Of a stretch of 9,088 nucleotides of DNA, positions 1-6,573 are shown in pieces. Positions within the stretch are counted from its first letter, which is position 1, and each line of letters begins with the position of its first letter. A program made the position numbers and the translations under genes. The notes beneath the pieces were generated by a model that had not been told where the DNA came from, searched no databases, and saw only the letters and a program-made list of their open reading frames with translations. The DNA is from Geodermatophilaceae bacterium. Its GTDB lineage: Bacteria; Actinomycetota; Actinomycetes; Mycobacteriales; Geodermatophilaceae. The stretch spans positions 1-9,088 of the forward strand of contig JACCTM010000029.1 in NCBI GenBank assembly GCA_013812385.1, written 5' to 3'.

Positions 1-38
1 ATCGCAACCTTGCCAAAGAGGTAGTCGCCGCCGGCTGA
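1..38 (+). CDS. ParA-family ATPase, C-terminal end only (partial)
   Basis: Only the tail of this gene is present. Reading from base 3 gives eleven codons, RNLAKEVVAAG, then TGA at 36-38; the start lies left of the window. No catalytic motif can be seen. The call rests on context and on the tail, which resembles the end of ParA/Soj-type chromosome-partitioning ATPases. In many actinobacteria such a gene sits directly upstream of scpA and scpB (Rv1708 in M. tuberculosis, from memory). The stop is followed by 45 bases before scpA, so the two genes are probably cotranscribed. The peptide is too short to exclude another family. Confidence 0.5.
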   Translation, partial: RNLAKEVVAAG

Positions 39-54
39 GCGGCCTGGGGGCAAG

Positions 55-66
55 CGCGCCGGCGCG
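55..66. repeat. 12-base perfect palindrome between parA tail and scpA
   Basis: CGCGCCGGCGCG is its own reverse complement. It lies in the 45-base gap after the ParA-like stop and ends 17 bases before the scpA ATG. It could form a short GC hairpin or cruciform, or be a binding site. It may also be chance in GC-rich DNA. There is no T tract to suggest an intrinsic terminator. Confidence 0.4.
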
Positions 67-83
67 GACTAGGGTCGCCCGGC

Positions 84-998
84 ATGGACGTGGACGCCGT
101 CGGCGGAATCGCAGCGGACACCACCGCCGCTCCGGGGGATGGGCGTTTCCATGTCACGCTCACCAATTTCGAGGGCCCATTCGACCTCCTGCTGAGTTTG
201 ATCAGCAAGCACAAACTCGACGTCACCGAGATCGCTCTGTCGCAGGTCACCGACGAATTCATCAGCTACCTCGAGGCCGCCGGTGACTCTCTCGATCTTG
301 GTCAGGCCACGGAGTTTCTCGTGGTGGCGGCGACTCTGCTGGATCTCAAAGCCGCTCGCTTGCTGCCCTCGGCCGAGGTCGAGGACGAGGACGACCTGGC
401 GGCACTGGAAGCGCGAGACCTGCTCTTCGCCCGACTGCTGGCCTATCGTGCCTTCCGCGAGGCGGCCGGTTTCCTGCGCGCGAACGAGGTGGACCAATCG
501 CGTCGGTTCGCCCGCGAGGTCGCGCTGGAGCCGCGCTTCACCCAAGCACTTCCGGACGTGCTGCTCGGCGTCGGTGTCGAATCCTTCGCGGCCCTGGCCG
601 TCAAGGCACTGCAATCGCGCGAGCCGGTCGAGGTGTCCACCGCGCACCTGCACGTACCCAGGGTCAGCGTTCGCGAGCACGCCGGAATCCTGCGGCGCCG
701 GCTGGCCGGGGGAGCCACGACCACCTTCCGCGCGCTCACCGCCGACTGCGCTTCGACCCTGGAGGTCGTGGCCCGGTTTCTCGCCCTGCTGGATCTACAC
801 ACGCGTGGGTCGGTGTCCTTGGAACAGCTCACTGCTCTAGGTGAGTTGCACGTGCGCTGGACGGCGTCGAGCTCGGAAACCGATATCGATGCTGGTGTGG
901 AGTGGGACGAGGATGCCGGTCCGGACCCGTCGACCGGTCCAGATGCAAGTGAGCAGGGTCAGGTACGCGATGATGGGCCTCGACCTGCACACGCGTGA
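84..998 (+). CDS. scpA: Segregation and condensation protein A (ScpA kleisin)
   Basis: ScpA is the kleisin subunit of the bacterial SMC condensin. It bridges the SMC head domains and binds a ScpB dimer, helping to compact and segregate the nucleoid. The 304-residue product has a short N-terminal extension. The conserved kleisin start follows at about residues 22-45, with TNFEGPFDLLL, then the helical block containing LDVTEIALSQVTDEF and ATEFLVVAATLLDLKA. The C-terminal winged-helix region runs to about residue 265. After it comes an acidic, proline- and glycine-containing tail of about 40 residues, probably disordered and variable between species. The ATG at 84 has a weak AGGG about nine bases upstream. 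A start somewhat further upstream cannot be excluded, because no in-frame stop directly precedes it. scpB follows after 27 bases. Confidence 0.95.
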   Translation: MDVDAVGGIAADTTAAPGDGRFHVTLTNFEGPFDLLLSLISKHKLDVTEIALSQVTDEFISYLEAAGDSLDLGQATEFLVVAATLLDLKAARLLPSAEVEDEDDLAALEARDLLFARLLAYRAFREAAGFLRANEVDQSRRFAREVALEPRFTQALPDVLLGVGVESFAALAVKALQSREPVEVSTAHLHVPRVSVREHAGILRRRLAGGATTTFRALTADCASTLEVVARFLALLDLHTRGSVSLEQLTALGELHVRWTASSSETDIDAGVEWDEDAGPDPSTGPDASEQGQVRDDGPRPAHA

Positions 999-1025
999 AC
1001 AACCACTGAGCCCGCAGAGGACATC

Positions 1026-1586
1026 ATGACCGCCGCGATCGACGAGCGCCTACGCGGCGCCGTCGAAGCCATCCTCTTCGTAGTGGACACGCCGGTGGCA
1101 GCGCTCACCCTGGCCGAGTTGCTCGATGTCGAGGAATCCGCGATCACCGAGCAGCTCACCGCACTGGCGGCGGAGTACGAACAGCAACGCCGCGGCTTCA
1201 CGCTGCGCCATGCCGGGCAGGGCTGGCGCCTCTACACCCGTGAGGAGTATGCCGAGTACGTCGAGCGTTACGTCACCGACGGTCAGCGGGCGCGGCTGAC
1301 CCAAGCGGCACTGGAGACCCTCGCTGTCGTGGCCTACCGCCAGCCGGTCACCCGATCTCGGATCTCGGCAATCCGCGGGGTCAGCGTCGACGGTGTGATC
1401 CGGACGCTGCTCAGCCGCGGGTTGGTCGCCGAGGAGGGAACCGAGAAGCAGACCGGTGGCGGGCTCTATGTGACCACTGAGTTGTTCCTGGAGAAGCTCG
1501 GCCTGTCCAGCCTCAGCGAACTGCCCGATCTGGCGCCGTTGCTGCCCGACGTCGAATCGGTCCTGACCGAGGACTCGAATCCGTGA
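1026..1586 (+). CDS. scpB: Segregation and condensation protein B (ScpB)
   Basis: ScpB is the dimeric accessory subunit of the SMC-ScpAB condensin complex and binds the middle of ScpA. The 186-residue product has the expected tandem winged-helix layout. The first domain spans about residues 8-85 and contains the typical VEAILFVVDTPV start. The second spans about 90-165 and contains the hallmark TLAVVAYRQPVTRSRISAIRG and VDGVIRTLLSRGLV segments, the most conserved part of the family. A clear AGAGGA ribosome binding site at 1016-1021 lies four bases before the ATG. The 3' end overlaps the rluB start by four bases (GTGA), so the two are translationally coupled. Length is normal for the family. 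Confidence 0.96.
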   Translation: MTAAIDERLRGAVEAILFVVDTPVAALTLAELLDVEESAITEQLTALAAEYEQQRRGFTLRHAGQGWRLYTREEYAEYVERYVTDGQRARLTQAALETLAVVAYRQPVTRSRISAIRGVSVDGVIRTLLSRGLVAEEGTEKQTGGGLYVTTELFLEKLGLSSLSELPDLAPLLPDVESVLTEDSNP

Positions 1587-2326
1587 CAGGCAATCCGAAC
1601 CAGACCGGGGAGCGGCTGCAGAAGGTGCTCGCCCGCGCGGGGATCGGGTCCCGGCGGGCCAGCGAAGAACTCATCGCCCAGGGACGGGTGAGCGTCAACG
1701 GCGAACAGGTGCGTGAGCAGGGTCGCCGGGTGGACACCCAGACCGATCGGATCGCCGTCGACGGGAGCGTGGTGATCACCCGGACCGATCTGATCCACCT
1801 CGCGATGAACAAGCCCGAGGGCGTGCTGTCGGCCATGTCGGATGACCGCGGACGACCCACGGTCGGCGACCTGATCGCCGAGCGCGGGGAAGCCGTCTTC
1901 CACGTCGGTCGCCTAGACATCGACACAGAGGGCCTGCTATTGCTGACCAACGACGGCCCACTCGGCCATCGGCTGGCTCACCCATCCTATGAAGTGCCCA
2001 AGACGTATCTGGCTCAGGTGTCCGGTGCACTCTCGCGGGATCTCGGCCGCAAACTCAAGGCCGGCATCGAACTCGACGACGGGATGGCCAGGGTCGACTC
2101 GTTCAAGGTCGTCGATGTCGCGGCTGGACAAGCACTGGTTGAACTGGTCCTGCACGAGGGCCGCAACAGACTGGTACGCCGGCTGCTGGCTGCCACCGGC
2201 CATCCGGTGAACCGTCTGGTACGCACGCAGATCGGGCCGGTCCGGCTTGGCCGGACCAAGCCAGGCGCTATCCGCAAGTTGACTCCGCACGAGATCGCCG
2301 AGTTGATGAAGCTCGTCGGGCTGTGA
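1583..2326 (+). CDS. rluB: rRNA pseudouridine synthase, RsuA/RluB family
   Basis: This enzyme isomerises a uridine in ribosomal RNA to pseudouridine; family members modify either 16S (RsuA) or 23S rRNA (RluB/E/F). The 247-residue protein begins with an S4 RNA-binding domain at about residues 9-60, containing RLQKVLARAGIGSRR. The catalytic domain follows, with the signature HVGRLDIDTEGLLLLTNDG around residues 107-125; the catalytic aspartate is D112. A conserved C-terminal region contains EGRNRLVRRLLAATGHPV and L.R..IGPV. The GTG start at 1583 overlaps the scpB stop by four bases, and its own stop overlaps the cmk start in the same way. The scpB-adjacent position matches RluB-type genes of Gram-positive bacteria (Rv1711 in M. 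tuberculosis, from memory). The exact rRNA position modified cannot be read from sequence. Confidence 0.92.
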   Translation: MTGNPNQTGERLQKVLARAGIGSRRASEELIAQGRVSVNGEQVREQGRRVDTQTDRIAVDGSVVITRTDLIHLAMNKPEGVLSAMSDDRGRPTVGDLIAERGEAVFHVGRLDIDTEGLLLLTNDGPLGHRLAHPSYEVPKTYLAQVSGALSRDLGRKLKAGIELDDGMARVDSFKVVDVAAGQALVELVLHEGRNRLVRRLLAATGHPVNRLVRTQIGPVRLGRTKPGAIRKLTPHEIAELMKLVGL

Positions 2327-3024
2327 CCATCACCGAACCAGGCAATGACGCCCGGGTGATCGCAATCGATGGACCCTCGGGCACCGGGAAGTCCTCGGTT
2401 GCCCGGAAGGTGGCGTGTCGCCTGGGCGCCGGCTACCTCGACACCGGTGCGATGTACCGCGCGCTCACTCTGGCCGTTCTGAGCGATGGACTTGATCCGG
2501 CCGACGCCGAGAAGGTGGCCGCCCGAGCCGAAGGCCTGGTCATCGACATCACCACCGATCCGGAGAACCACAAGGTCTTCGCCGACGGACGGGACGTGAC
2601 CATGGCGATCCGCTCGGCCGAGGTGAGCGCAGCGGTGAGTGCCGTCTCCGCGGTCTCGGCCGTACGCCGTCGGCTGGTTCACGTTCAGCGACAGCTGGCC
2701 GGGGGGGCGACGATCGTGGTGGAGGGCCGGGACATCGGAACCGTGGTCTTCCCGGCCGCCGCACTCAAGATCTACCTCACCGCCACACCGTCGGCACGCG
2801 CGACCAGGCGGGCCGAGCAGGTCGGAATCTCTGAGCCGGGTGAAATAGCGGCACTGGCCGATAGCTTGCGCCGGCGTGACGACTTCGACTCGACCCGGGC
2901 GGTGAGTCCGCTGCGGCCGGCGTCGGATGCCGTCGTCCTCGACAGCACCGACATGAGCGAGGAGGACGTCGTCGAGGCCGTTCTTGCCGCCGCAACGTCT
3001 CGGAACGTGGGGGCGAGTTGGTGA
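2323..3024 (+). CDS. cmk: (d)CMP kinase (cytidylate kinase)
   Basis: Cmk phosphorylates CMP and dCMP with ATP to give CDP and dCDP in the cytoplasm, salvaging cytidylate released by RNA and phospholipid turnover. The 233-residue protein shows the P-loop GPSGTGKSS (residues 17-25), the nucleotide-binding DTGAMYRA (40-47), and VVEGRDIGTVVFP (132-144). The LID-like RRRDDFDSTR segment (183-192) is followed by SPL. Length is typical of the short bacterial type. The GTG at 2323 overlaps the rluB stop by four bases. The 3' end overlaps der in a different frame, so this is not one of the Cmk-Der fusions known from some actinobacteria. No plsC-like acyltransferase gene lies between cmk and der, as it does in some relatives. 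A short SAV repeat at about residues 106-114 is normal for the family in this phylum. Confidence 0.96.
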   Translation: MTITEPGNDARVIAIDGPSGTGKSSVARKVACRLGAGYLDTGAMYRALTLAVLSDGLDPADAEKVAARAEGLVIDITTDPENHKVFADGRDVTMAIRSAEVSAAVSAVSAVSAVRRRLVHVQRQLAGGATIVVEGRDIGTVVFPAAALKIYLTATPSARATRRAEQVGISEPGEIAALADSLRRRDDFDSTRAVSPLRPASDAVVLDSTDMSEEDVVEAVLAAATSRNVGASW

Positions 3025-4397
3025 GCGAGGAGTCGCCAGACGCAGAGGAATCGGGACCCGCCGCGCCTTTGCCGACGGTTGCCGTGGTCGGCCGGCCCAA
3101 CGTCGGCAAGTCAACGCTGGTCAACCGCATCCTCGGGCGCCGTGCCGCCGTCGTCCAAGACACGCCAGGAGTCACGCGTGATCGGGTCAGCTACGAAGCG
3201 CTGTGGTCGGGCCGACAGTTCCTGGTCACCGACACTGGGGGCTGGGAGCCCAAGGCGACCGGCCGCGCATTGCGCATCGCCGAGCAGGCCGAGCGTGCCA
3301 TGCAGACCTCCGACGTGGTGATTCTGGTCGTGGACGCCACCGTGGGCCCGACCGAGACCGACCTCGCCGCGGCCAGGGTGCTGCGGCGTAGCGACCGGCC
3401 GGTGCTGCTGATCGCCAACAAGGTCGACGACGAGCGGACCGAACCGGCCGTGGGGGAGTTGTGGAGCCTCGGTCTCGGCGAGCCCATCCCGGTCAGCGCA
3501 CTGCACGGCCGTGGCAGCGGTGACCTGCTCGATCTGATCCTCGATGCCCTCCCGCAGGCGCCCCGCGAACGTGAGGACGTGGTCGGCCCCCGGCGGGTGG
3601 CCCTCGTCGGCCGGCCGAATGTTGGCAAATCCAGCCTGCTCAATCGGCTCGTCGGTGAGGACCGTGCCGTGGTCGACTCCGTTGCCGGGACCACCGTGGA
3701 CCCGGTCGACAGCTTGGTCGAACTCGACGGCAAGGAGTGGCGCTTCGTCGACACCGCCGGGCTGCGGCGGCGCGTGGCCCATGCCAGCGGAACGGAGTAC
3801 TACGCCTCCCTTCGTACCGAGGCCGCGATCGACGCCGCCGAGGTCGCCCTCGTCCTGATCGATGCCAGCGAATCGATCACCGAACAGGACCAGCGAGTGA
3901 TCGCAGCGGTCGTCGAATCGGGACGGGCGCTGGTCCTGGCGATGAACAAATGGGACGCCGTCGACGAGGACCGCCGGTACGACTTGGAGCGGGAGATCGA
4001 TCGCGAACTCGCGCGCGTCACCTGGGCCACCCGCGTGAACCTGTCCGCCCTGACCGGTCGTGGCGTCAACCGGATCGCCCCAGCTCTGGAATCCGCGCTC
4101 GCGTCCTGGGAGAAGCGGGTGCCGACCGCGACCCTGAACCAGTGGCTTCGCACGACCGTGGACCGAACGCCGCCACCACCGCGCGGCGGCAAGGCGCCGA
4201 AGATCCGGTACGCCACCCAGGCCGACATCCGCCCGCCTCGGTTCCTGGTCTTCTCGACCGGGTTCCTGGAGGCGGGCTACCGGCGCTTCTTGGAGCGAAA
4301 GCTGCGCGAGGACTTCGGATTCGCCGGTTCACCGATCGAGGTCAGCGTCCGGGTCAAGGACAAGTCCGACCGCAGCGCCCGGCGTCGAGGCGACTGA
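3021..4397 (+). CDS. der: Ribosome biogenesis GTPase Der (EngA)
   Basis: Der is an essential tandem GTPase that acts in assembly of the 50S ribosomal subunit. With the GTG start at 3021 the protein has 458 residues. The first G domain shows GRPNVGKS (24-31), DTGG (71-74) and NKVD (133-136). The second shows GRPNVGKSS (197-205), DTAG (244-247) and NKWD (309-312). A C-terminal KH-like domain spans about 365-445 and contains the conserved TLNQWL segment, with a proline-rich PPPP loop near 384-387, then a basic tail. The reading frame also allows a TTG one codon earlier at 3018. I prefer GTG because it recreates the GTGA overlap used at the two junctions upstream and has a G-rich stretch (3009-3017) as a possible ribosome binding site. 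This is the last gene of the scpA block; tRNA-Pro follows. Confidence 0.96.
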   Translation: MSEESPDAEESGPAAPLPTVAVVGRPNVGKSTLVNRILGRRAAVVQDTPGVTRDRVSYEALWSGRQFLVTDTGGWEPKATGRALRIAEQAERAMQTSDVVILVVDATVGPTETDLAAARVLRRSDRPVLLIANKVDDERTEPAVGELWSLGLGEPIPVSALHGRGSGDLLDLILDALPQAPREREDVVGPRRVALVGRPNVGKSSLLNRLVGEDRAVVDSVAGTTVDPVDSLVELDGKEWRFVDTAGLRRRVAHASGTEYYASLRTEAAIDAAEVALVLIDASESITEQDQRVIAAVVESGRALVLAMNKWDAVDEDRRYDLEREIDRELARVTWATRVNLSALTGRGVNRIAPALESALASWEKRVPTATLNQWLRTTVDRTPPPPRGGKAPKIRYATQADIRPPRFLVFSTGFLEAGYRRFLERKLREDFGFAGSPIEVSVRVKDKSDRSARRRGD

Positions 4398-4423
4398 GCG
4401 GACTGCTTTAGATGCGGTAACCT
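4394..4423 (+). promoter_or_regulatory. Possible promoter for tRNA-Pro
   Basis: A TAACCT at 4418-4423 fits the loose actinobacterial -10 pattern TAnnnT. CTGAGC at 4394-4399, 18 bases upstream, shares only TGA with the TTGACA consensus and overlaps the der stop. Transcription would begin about 45 bases before the mature tRNA. The match is weak. The tRNA could instead be processed from der read-through. Confidence 0.28.
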
Positions 4424-4434
4424 CGGGCCCGCAT

Positions 4435-4470
4435 CGACGACCCCGGACACGAGCAGTCCTCGAGTCGTCG
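4435..4470 (+). other. Two-tier stem-loop in the der to tRNA-Pro gap
   Basis: CGACGA (4435-4440) pairs with TCGTCG (4465-4470). Inside it GGAC (4445-4448) pairs with GTCC (4456-4459) around a seven-base loop, with short unpaired bulges between the tiers. It ends five bases before the mature tRNA 5' end. It may end the der transcript or be a feature of the tRNA 5' leader. There is no U tract, so intrinsic termination is not supported directly. Confidence 0.35.
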
Positions 4471-4475
4471 CCGCA

Positions 4476-4549
<74 letters not shown>

Positions 4550-4569
4550 CAGTGATTCTCCCTGTCGCA

Positions 4570-4597
4570 GAACGGCAGTTGGCGAACTATCCCGTTC
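4570..4597 (+). terminator. Stem-loop downstream of tRNA-Pro, possible terminator
   Basis: GAACGG (4570-4575) pairs with CCGTTC (4592-4597). An inner stem AGTT/AACT (4577-4580 and 4585-4588) closes a GGCG tetraloop. It starts 20 bases after the tRNA. No U run follows; actinobacteria often lack one, so this could be the transcript end of the tRNA or a 3' processing structure. Confidence 0.4.
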
Positions 4598-4624
4598 AGT
4601 GACCCAGAAGTCGCCAAAGCACGG

Positions 4625-4653
4625 TTGGCATCTATGAGACCGACCTGTACCCC
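4625..4653 (+). promoter_or_regulatory. Weak promoter candidate for the phospholipid synthase block
   Basis: TTGGCA (4625-4630) matches TTGACA at five of six positions. It is followed after 17 bases by TACCCC (4648-4653), a poor -10 that keeps only TA. The -10 falls inside the spacer of the inverted repeat at 4635-4669, an arrangement that would suit repressor control. The call rests on position and the -35 only. Confidence 0.25.
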
Positions 4654-4669
4654 CGTGACGCCGGTCTCA
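4635..4669. repeat. 8-base inverted repeat upstream of the CDP-alcohol phosphatidyltransferase
   Basis: TGAGACCG (4635-4642) and CGGTCTCA (4662-4669) are perfect reverse complements separated by 19 bases. They lie 55 bases before the preferred GTG start at 4724. The repeat could be an operator for a dimeric regulator or an mRNA hairpin. If translation began at the alternative TTG at 4625 this region would be coding, but the peptide encoded there looks nothing like the family. Confidence 0.45.
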
Positions 4670-4723
4670 CCCACACTCGCGTGGTCAGCCGGAACGGTTT
4701 GCCCCAGATGGCACGATGAGCAC

Positions 4724-5359
4724 GTGACTCAGGAGCCGGTGACCGCACCGGTTCCGGTCGCGAGCGCGGCGGCTCAGCCGGTGGCCTCGGACCGGGTGTG
4801 GACGATCCCAAACCTGCTGTCATTTTTCCGCCTCGCGGGCGTGCCGCTGTTCGTGTACCTGCTGCTCGGGCCGGAAGCCGACGGCTGGGCGATCGCCATC
4901 CTCATGGTGGCCGGAGTCACTGACTGGGCTGACGGCAAGCTCGCCCGGATGCTGAACCAGAGCAGCCGCCTCGGCGCCCTCCTGGACCCGGCGGCAGACC
5001 GGCTCTACATTCTGGCCACGCTGATCGCCTTTGTGATCCGCGACGTCGTACCGATCTGGGTGGTCGCGGTCATTCTCGGCCGCGACGTCCTGGTCGGCTT
5101 TAGCCTGCTCGTCCTGCGCCGGTACGGGTATCAAGCACTCCAGGTGAACTACGTGGGCAAGGCGGCAACGTTCAACCTGCTGTACGCCTTTCCTCTGCTG
5201 CTCCTTGCGGTGGGGACTTCTGGGGTTGCGCCGTTCGTGGCGCCCTTGGCCTATGCCTTCACCGCATGGGGTGGGGTGCTCTATGTCCTGTCCGGGATCG
5301 CCTATGTCCGCCAGGTCTTCGAGATAGCTGCTGCCGACTCCTCGCATCCGATGTCATGA
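4724..5359 (+). CDS. CDP-alcohol phosphatidyltransferase (PgsA2 / cardiolipin synthase-like)
   Basis: This is an integral membrane enzyme that transfers a phosphatidyl group from CDP-diacylglycerol to an alcohol, making phosphatidylglycerophosphate or, in some actinobacterial members, cardiolipin. The 211-residue protein carries the full CDP-alcohol motif: D67, D70-G71, A74-R75, G84, D88 and D92, within DWADGKLAR and GALLDPAADR. It has a TIPNLLSFFRL entry segment (27-37) and about five to six hydrophobic helices. The frame is open back to a TTG at 4625, but those 33 extra residues are unlike the family. The GTG at 4724 gives the usual length, though its ribosome binding site is poor. Its stop overlaps the next gene by ATGA. 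Position matches Rv1822 (pgsA2) of M. tuberculosis, from memory. The acceptor alcohol cannot be decided from sequence. Confidence 0.9.
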   Translation: MTQEPVTAPVPVASAAAQPVASDRVWTIPNLLSFFRLAGVPLFVYLLLGPEADGWAIAILMVAGVTDWADGKLARMLNQSSRLGALLDPAADRLYILATLIAFVIRDVVPIWVVAVILGRDVLVGFSLLVLRRYGYQALQVNYVGKAATFNLLYAFPLLLLAVGTSGVAPFVAPLAYAFTAWGGVLYVLSGIAYVRQVFEIAAADSSHPMS

Positions 5360-6216
5360 CCGACAACCAGGCGCGATCGGAGTCGTTGCTCCGCCGTTTG
5401 CTGGACGACACACTCGACCCGGCCTACGAGCAGGCCGCCGAGCGTCGGGCAAGCCGGCCGGGCGCACAGAAGAAGCCGCGTGGGTGGAGCCGACGACTGC
5501 TATTGGCGGCGTGTCTGATGCTGATCGGGGCGTTGAGCACGGTCGTCATCTCACAGGTCCGAACGTCGGCGCCACAGCGGGCGGAGTTGCGTCAGGCCCT
5601 GATCGATGACATCTCCGAACAGCGCGCGGCCGGAGACCTTCTGCAGGAACGACTGGCCGAGGTCCGCGACGAGGCGACCCGGGTCCGCCAGCAGTTGCTG
5701 GCCGCGACCTCGCAGGGGCAAAGTGCGCTGGACGAACTCGATCGTGCTGAGAGCAGCGCCGGGCTGACGGCGGTGCAGGGCCCAGGACTGCTGGTCACGC
5801 TCACGGACGCGCCGGCACCGGAGGACGGTGGCGACAATCTCGGCCGGATCCTCGACCGTGATATTCAGTCCGTGGTGAACGAACTCTGGGCTGCTGGGGC
5901 CGAAGCGGTGGCCATCGACGGACAGCGACTGGGTCCGACCACGAGCATCCGCTCGGCTGGTCAGGCGATCCTGGTCGACTTTCGCCCGATCACCAATCCC
6001 TACCTGATCGAAGCGATCGGGCCGGCCGGCATGTTCGATCAGCTCCTCGAATCCGGTGCGGGACGGACGTTGGCCTCGTATGCGTCGGCCTTCGGGCTCG
6101 GGCTGGACGTGCGGCCCGACGAGCAGATCGAGCTGTTGCCTGGCACCGGGGCTGCGGTGGGCCAGGCCGAGCCGGTCCCACTCCGCGGTGAGCGTCGGGG
6201 GCGGGGCGGACCATGA
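5356..6216 (+). CDS. DUF881 membrane-anchored coiled-coil protein (first copy)
   Basis: The biochemical function is unknown. The 286-residue product has a basic cytoplasmic N-terminus of about 47 residues and one membrane segment (about 48-66). An external coiled coil follows (about 75-133, rich in E, R, Q and L), then a globular DUF881 domain (about 135-262) starting with AVQGPGLLVTLTDAP. Conserved points include ELWAAGAEAVAIDGQR and NPYLIEAIG. The topology is a single-pass anchor with an extracytoplasmic domain. The ATG at 5356 overlaps the phosphatidyltransferase stop by four bases. A longer frame from 5266 would run through the upstream gene and is not credible. It is a paralogue of the protein at 6574-7365, and the two flank sbp. 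Homologues are Rv1823 in M. tuberculosis and YlxW/YlxX beside ftsA in Bacillus, from memory. Confidence 0.88.
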   Translation: MTDNQARSESLLRRLLDDTLDPAYEQAAERRASRPGAQKKPRGWSRRLLLAACLMLIGALSTVVISQVRTSAPQRAELRQALIDDISEQRAAGDLLQERLAEVRDEATRVRQQLLAATSQGQSALDELDRAESSAGLTAVQGPGLLVTLTDAPAPEDGGDNLGRILDRDIQSVVNELWAAGAEAVAIDGQRLGPTTSIRSAGQAILVDFRPITNPYLIEAIGPAGMFDQLLESGAGRTLASYASAFGLGLDVRPDEQIELLPGTGAAVGQAEPVPLRGERRGRGGP

Positions 6217-6569
6217 AGGGCATCCGTACGGGTCCACTCATTCCCATGCTGGGGCTGGCCGCCGGTGTCGCGGCTGGGGTCTGGCTCGACCCGAGCGTTC
6301 CTGCGCCGTTGCAGCCCTACCTGCCGATCGCGGTCGTGGCGGCATTGGACGCGGTGTTCGGAGGCGTCCGGGCCAGATTGGACGGGATATTCGACGCCAA
6401 GGTCTTCGTCGTGTCCTTCATCTCCAACGTGGTCGTCGCCGCGCTGATCGTCTTCCTCGGTGATCAGCTCGGTGTCGGAGCACAGTTGTCGACGGCCGTG
6501 ATCGTCGTCCTGGGCATCCGGATCTTCGGTAACGTGGCCGCCATCCGCCGTCATCTGTTCCGGGCCTGA
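6213..6569 (+). CDS. sbp: Small basic membrane protein Sbp (DUF1290)
   Basis: This is a small integral membrane protein of unknown biochemical role. The 118 residues form three to four hydrophobic helices (about 8-24, 33-51, 64-83 and 92-108) and end in a basic tail (RRHLFR). The conserved features are LPIAVVAALDAVFGGVRA (37-54), the FDAKVFVVSFISN segment (60-72) and GIRIFGNVAAIRRH near the end. These match the DUF1290/Sbp family, as in B. subtilis Sbp and M. tuberculosis Rv1824. A GGGGCGGA at 6203-6210 precedes the ATG, which overlaps the upstream stop by four bases. Lying between two DUF881 genes, it is a good candidate partner for them in one membrane assembly; that is inference from gene order. 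Confidence 0.9.
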   Translation: MKGIRTGPLIPMLGLAAGVAAGVWLDPSVPAPLQPYLPIAVVAALDAVFGGVRARLDGIFDAKVFVVSFISNVVVAALIVFLGDQLGVGAQLSTAVIVVLGIRIFGNVAAIRRHLFRA

Positions 6570-6573
6570 CGAG

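Noticed and set aside
3018..3020. TTG as the start of der
   Set aside because: The next codon is GTG at 3021, which gives the same GTGA overlap as the two upstream junctions and is the more usual start codon.
2323..4397. Cmk-Der fusion protein
   Set aside because: Fusions exist in some actinobacteria, but here the two frames differ, cmk has its own stop at 3022-3024 and der has its own start.
4625..4723. N-terminal extension of the CDP-alcohol phosphatidyltransferase from TTG at 4625
   Set aside because: The 33 residues include no family feature and would place the inverted repeat inside coding sequence. The GTG at 4724 gives a normal-length protein.
5266..5355. Upstream extension of the first DUF881 gene
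   Set aside because: It would overlap the phosphatidyltransferase by about 90 bases. The ATG at 5356 gives a clean 4-base overlap and a sensible membrane topology.
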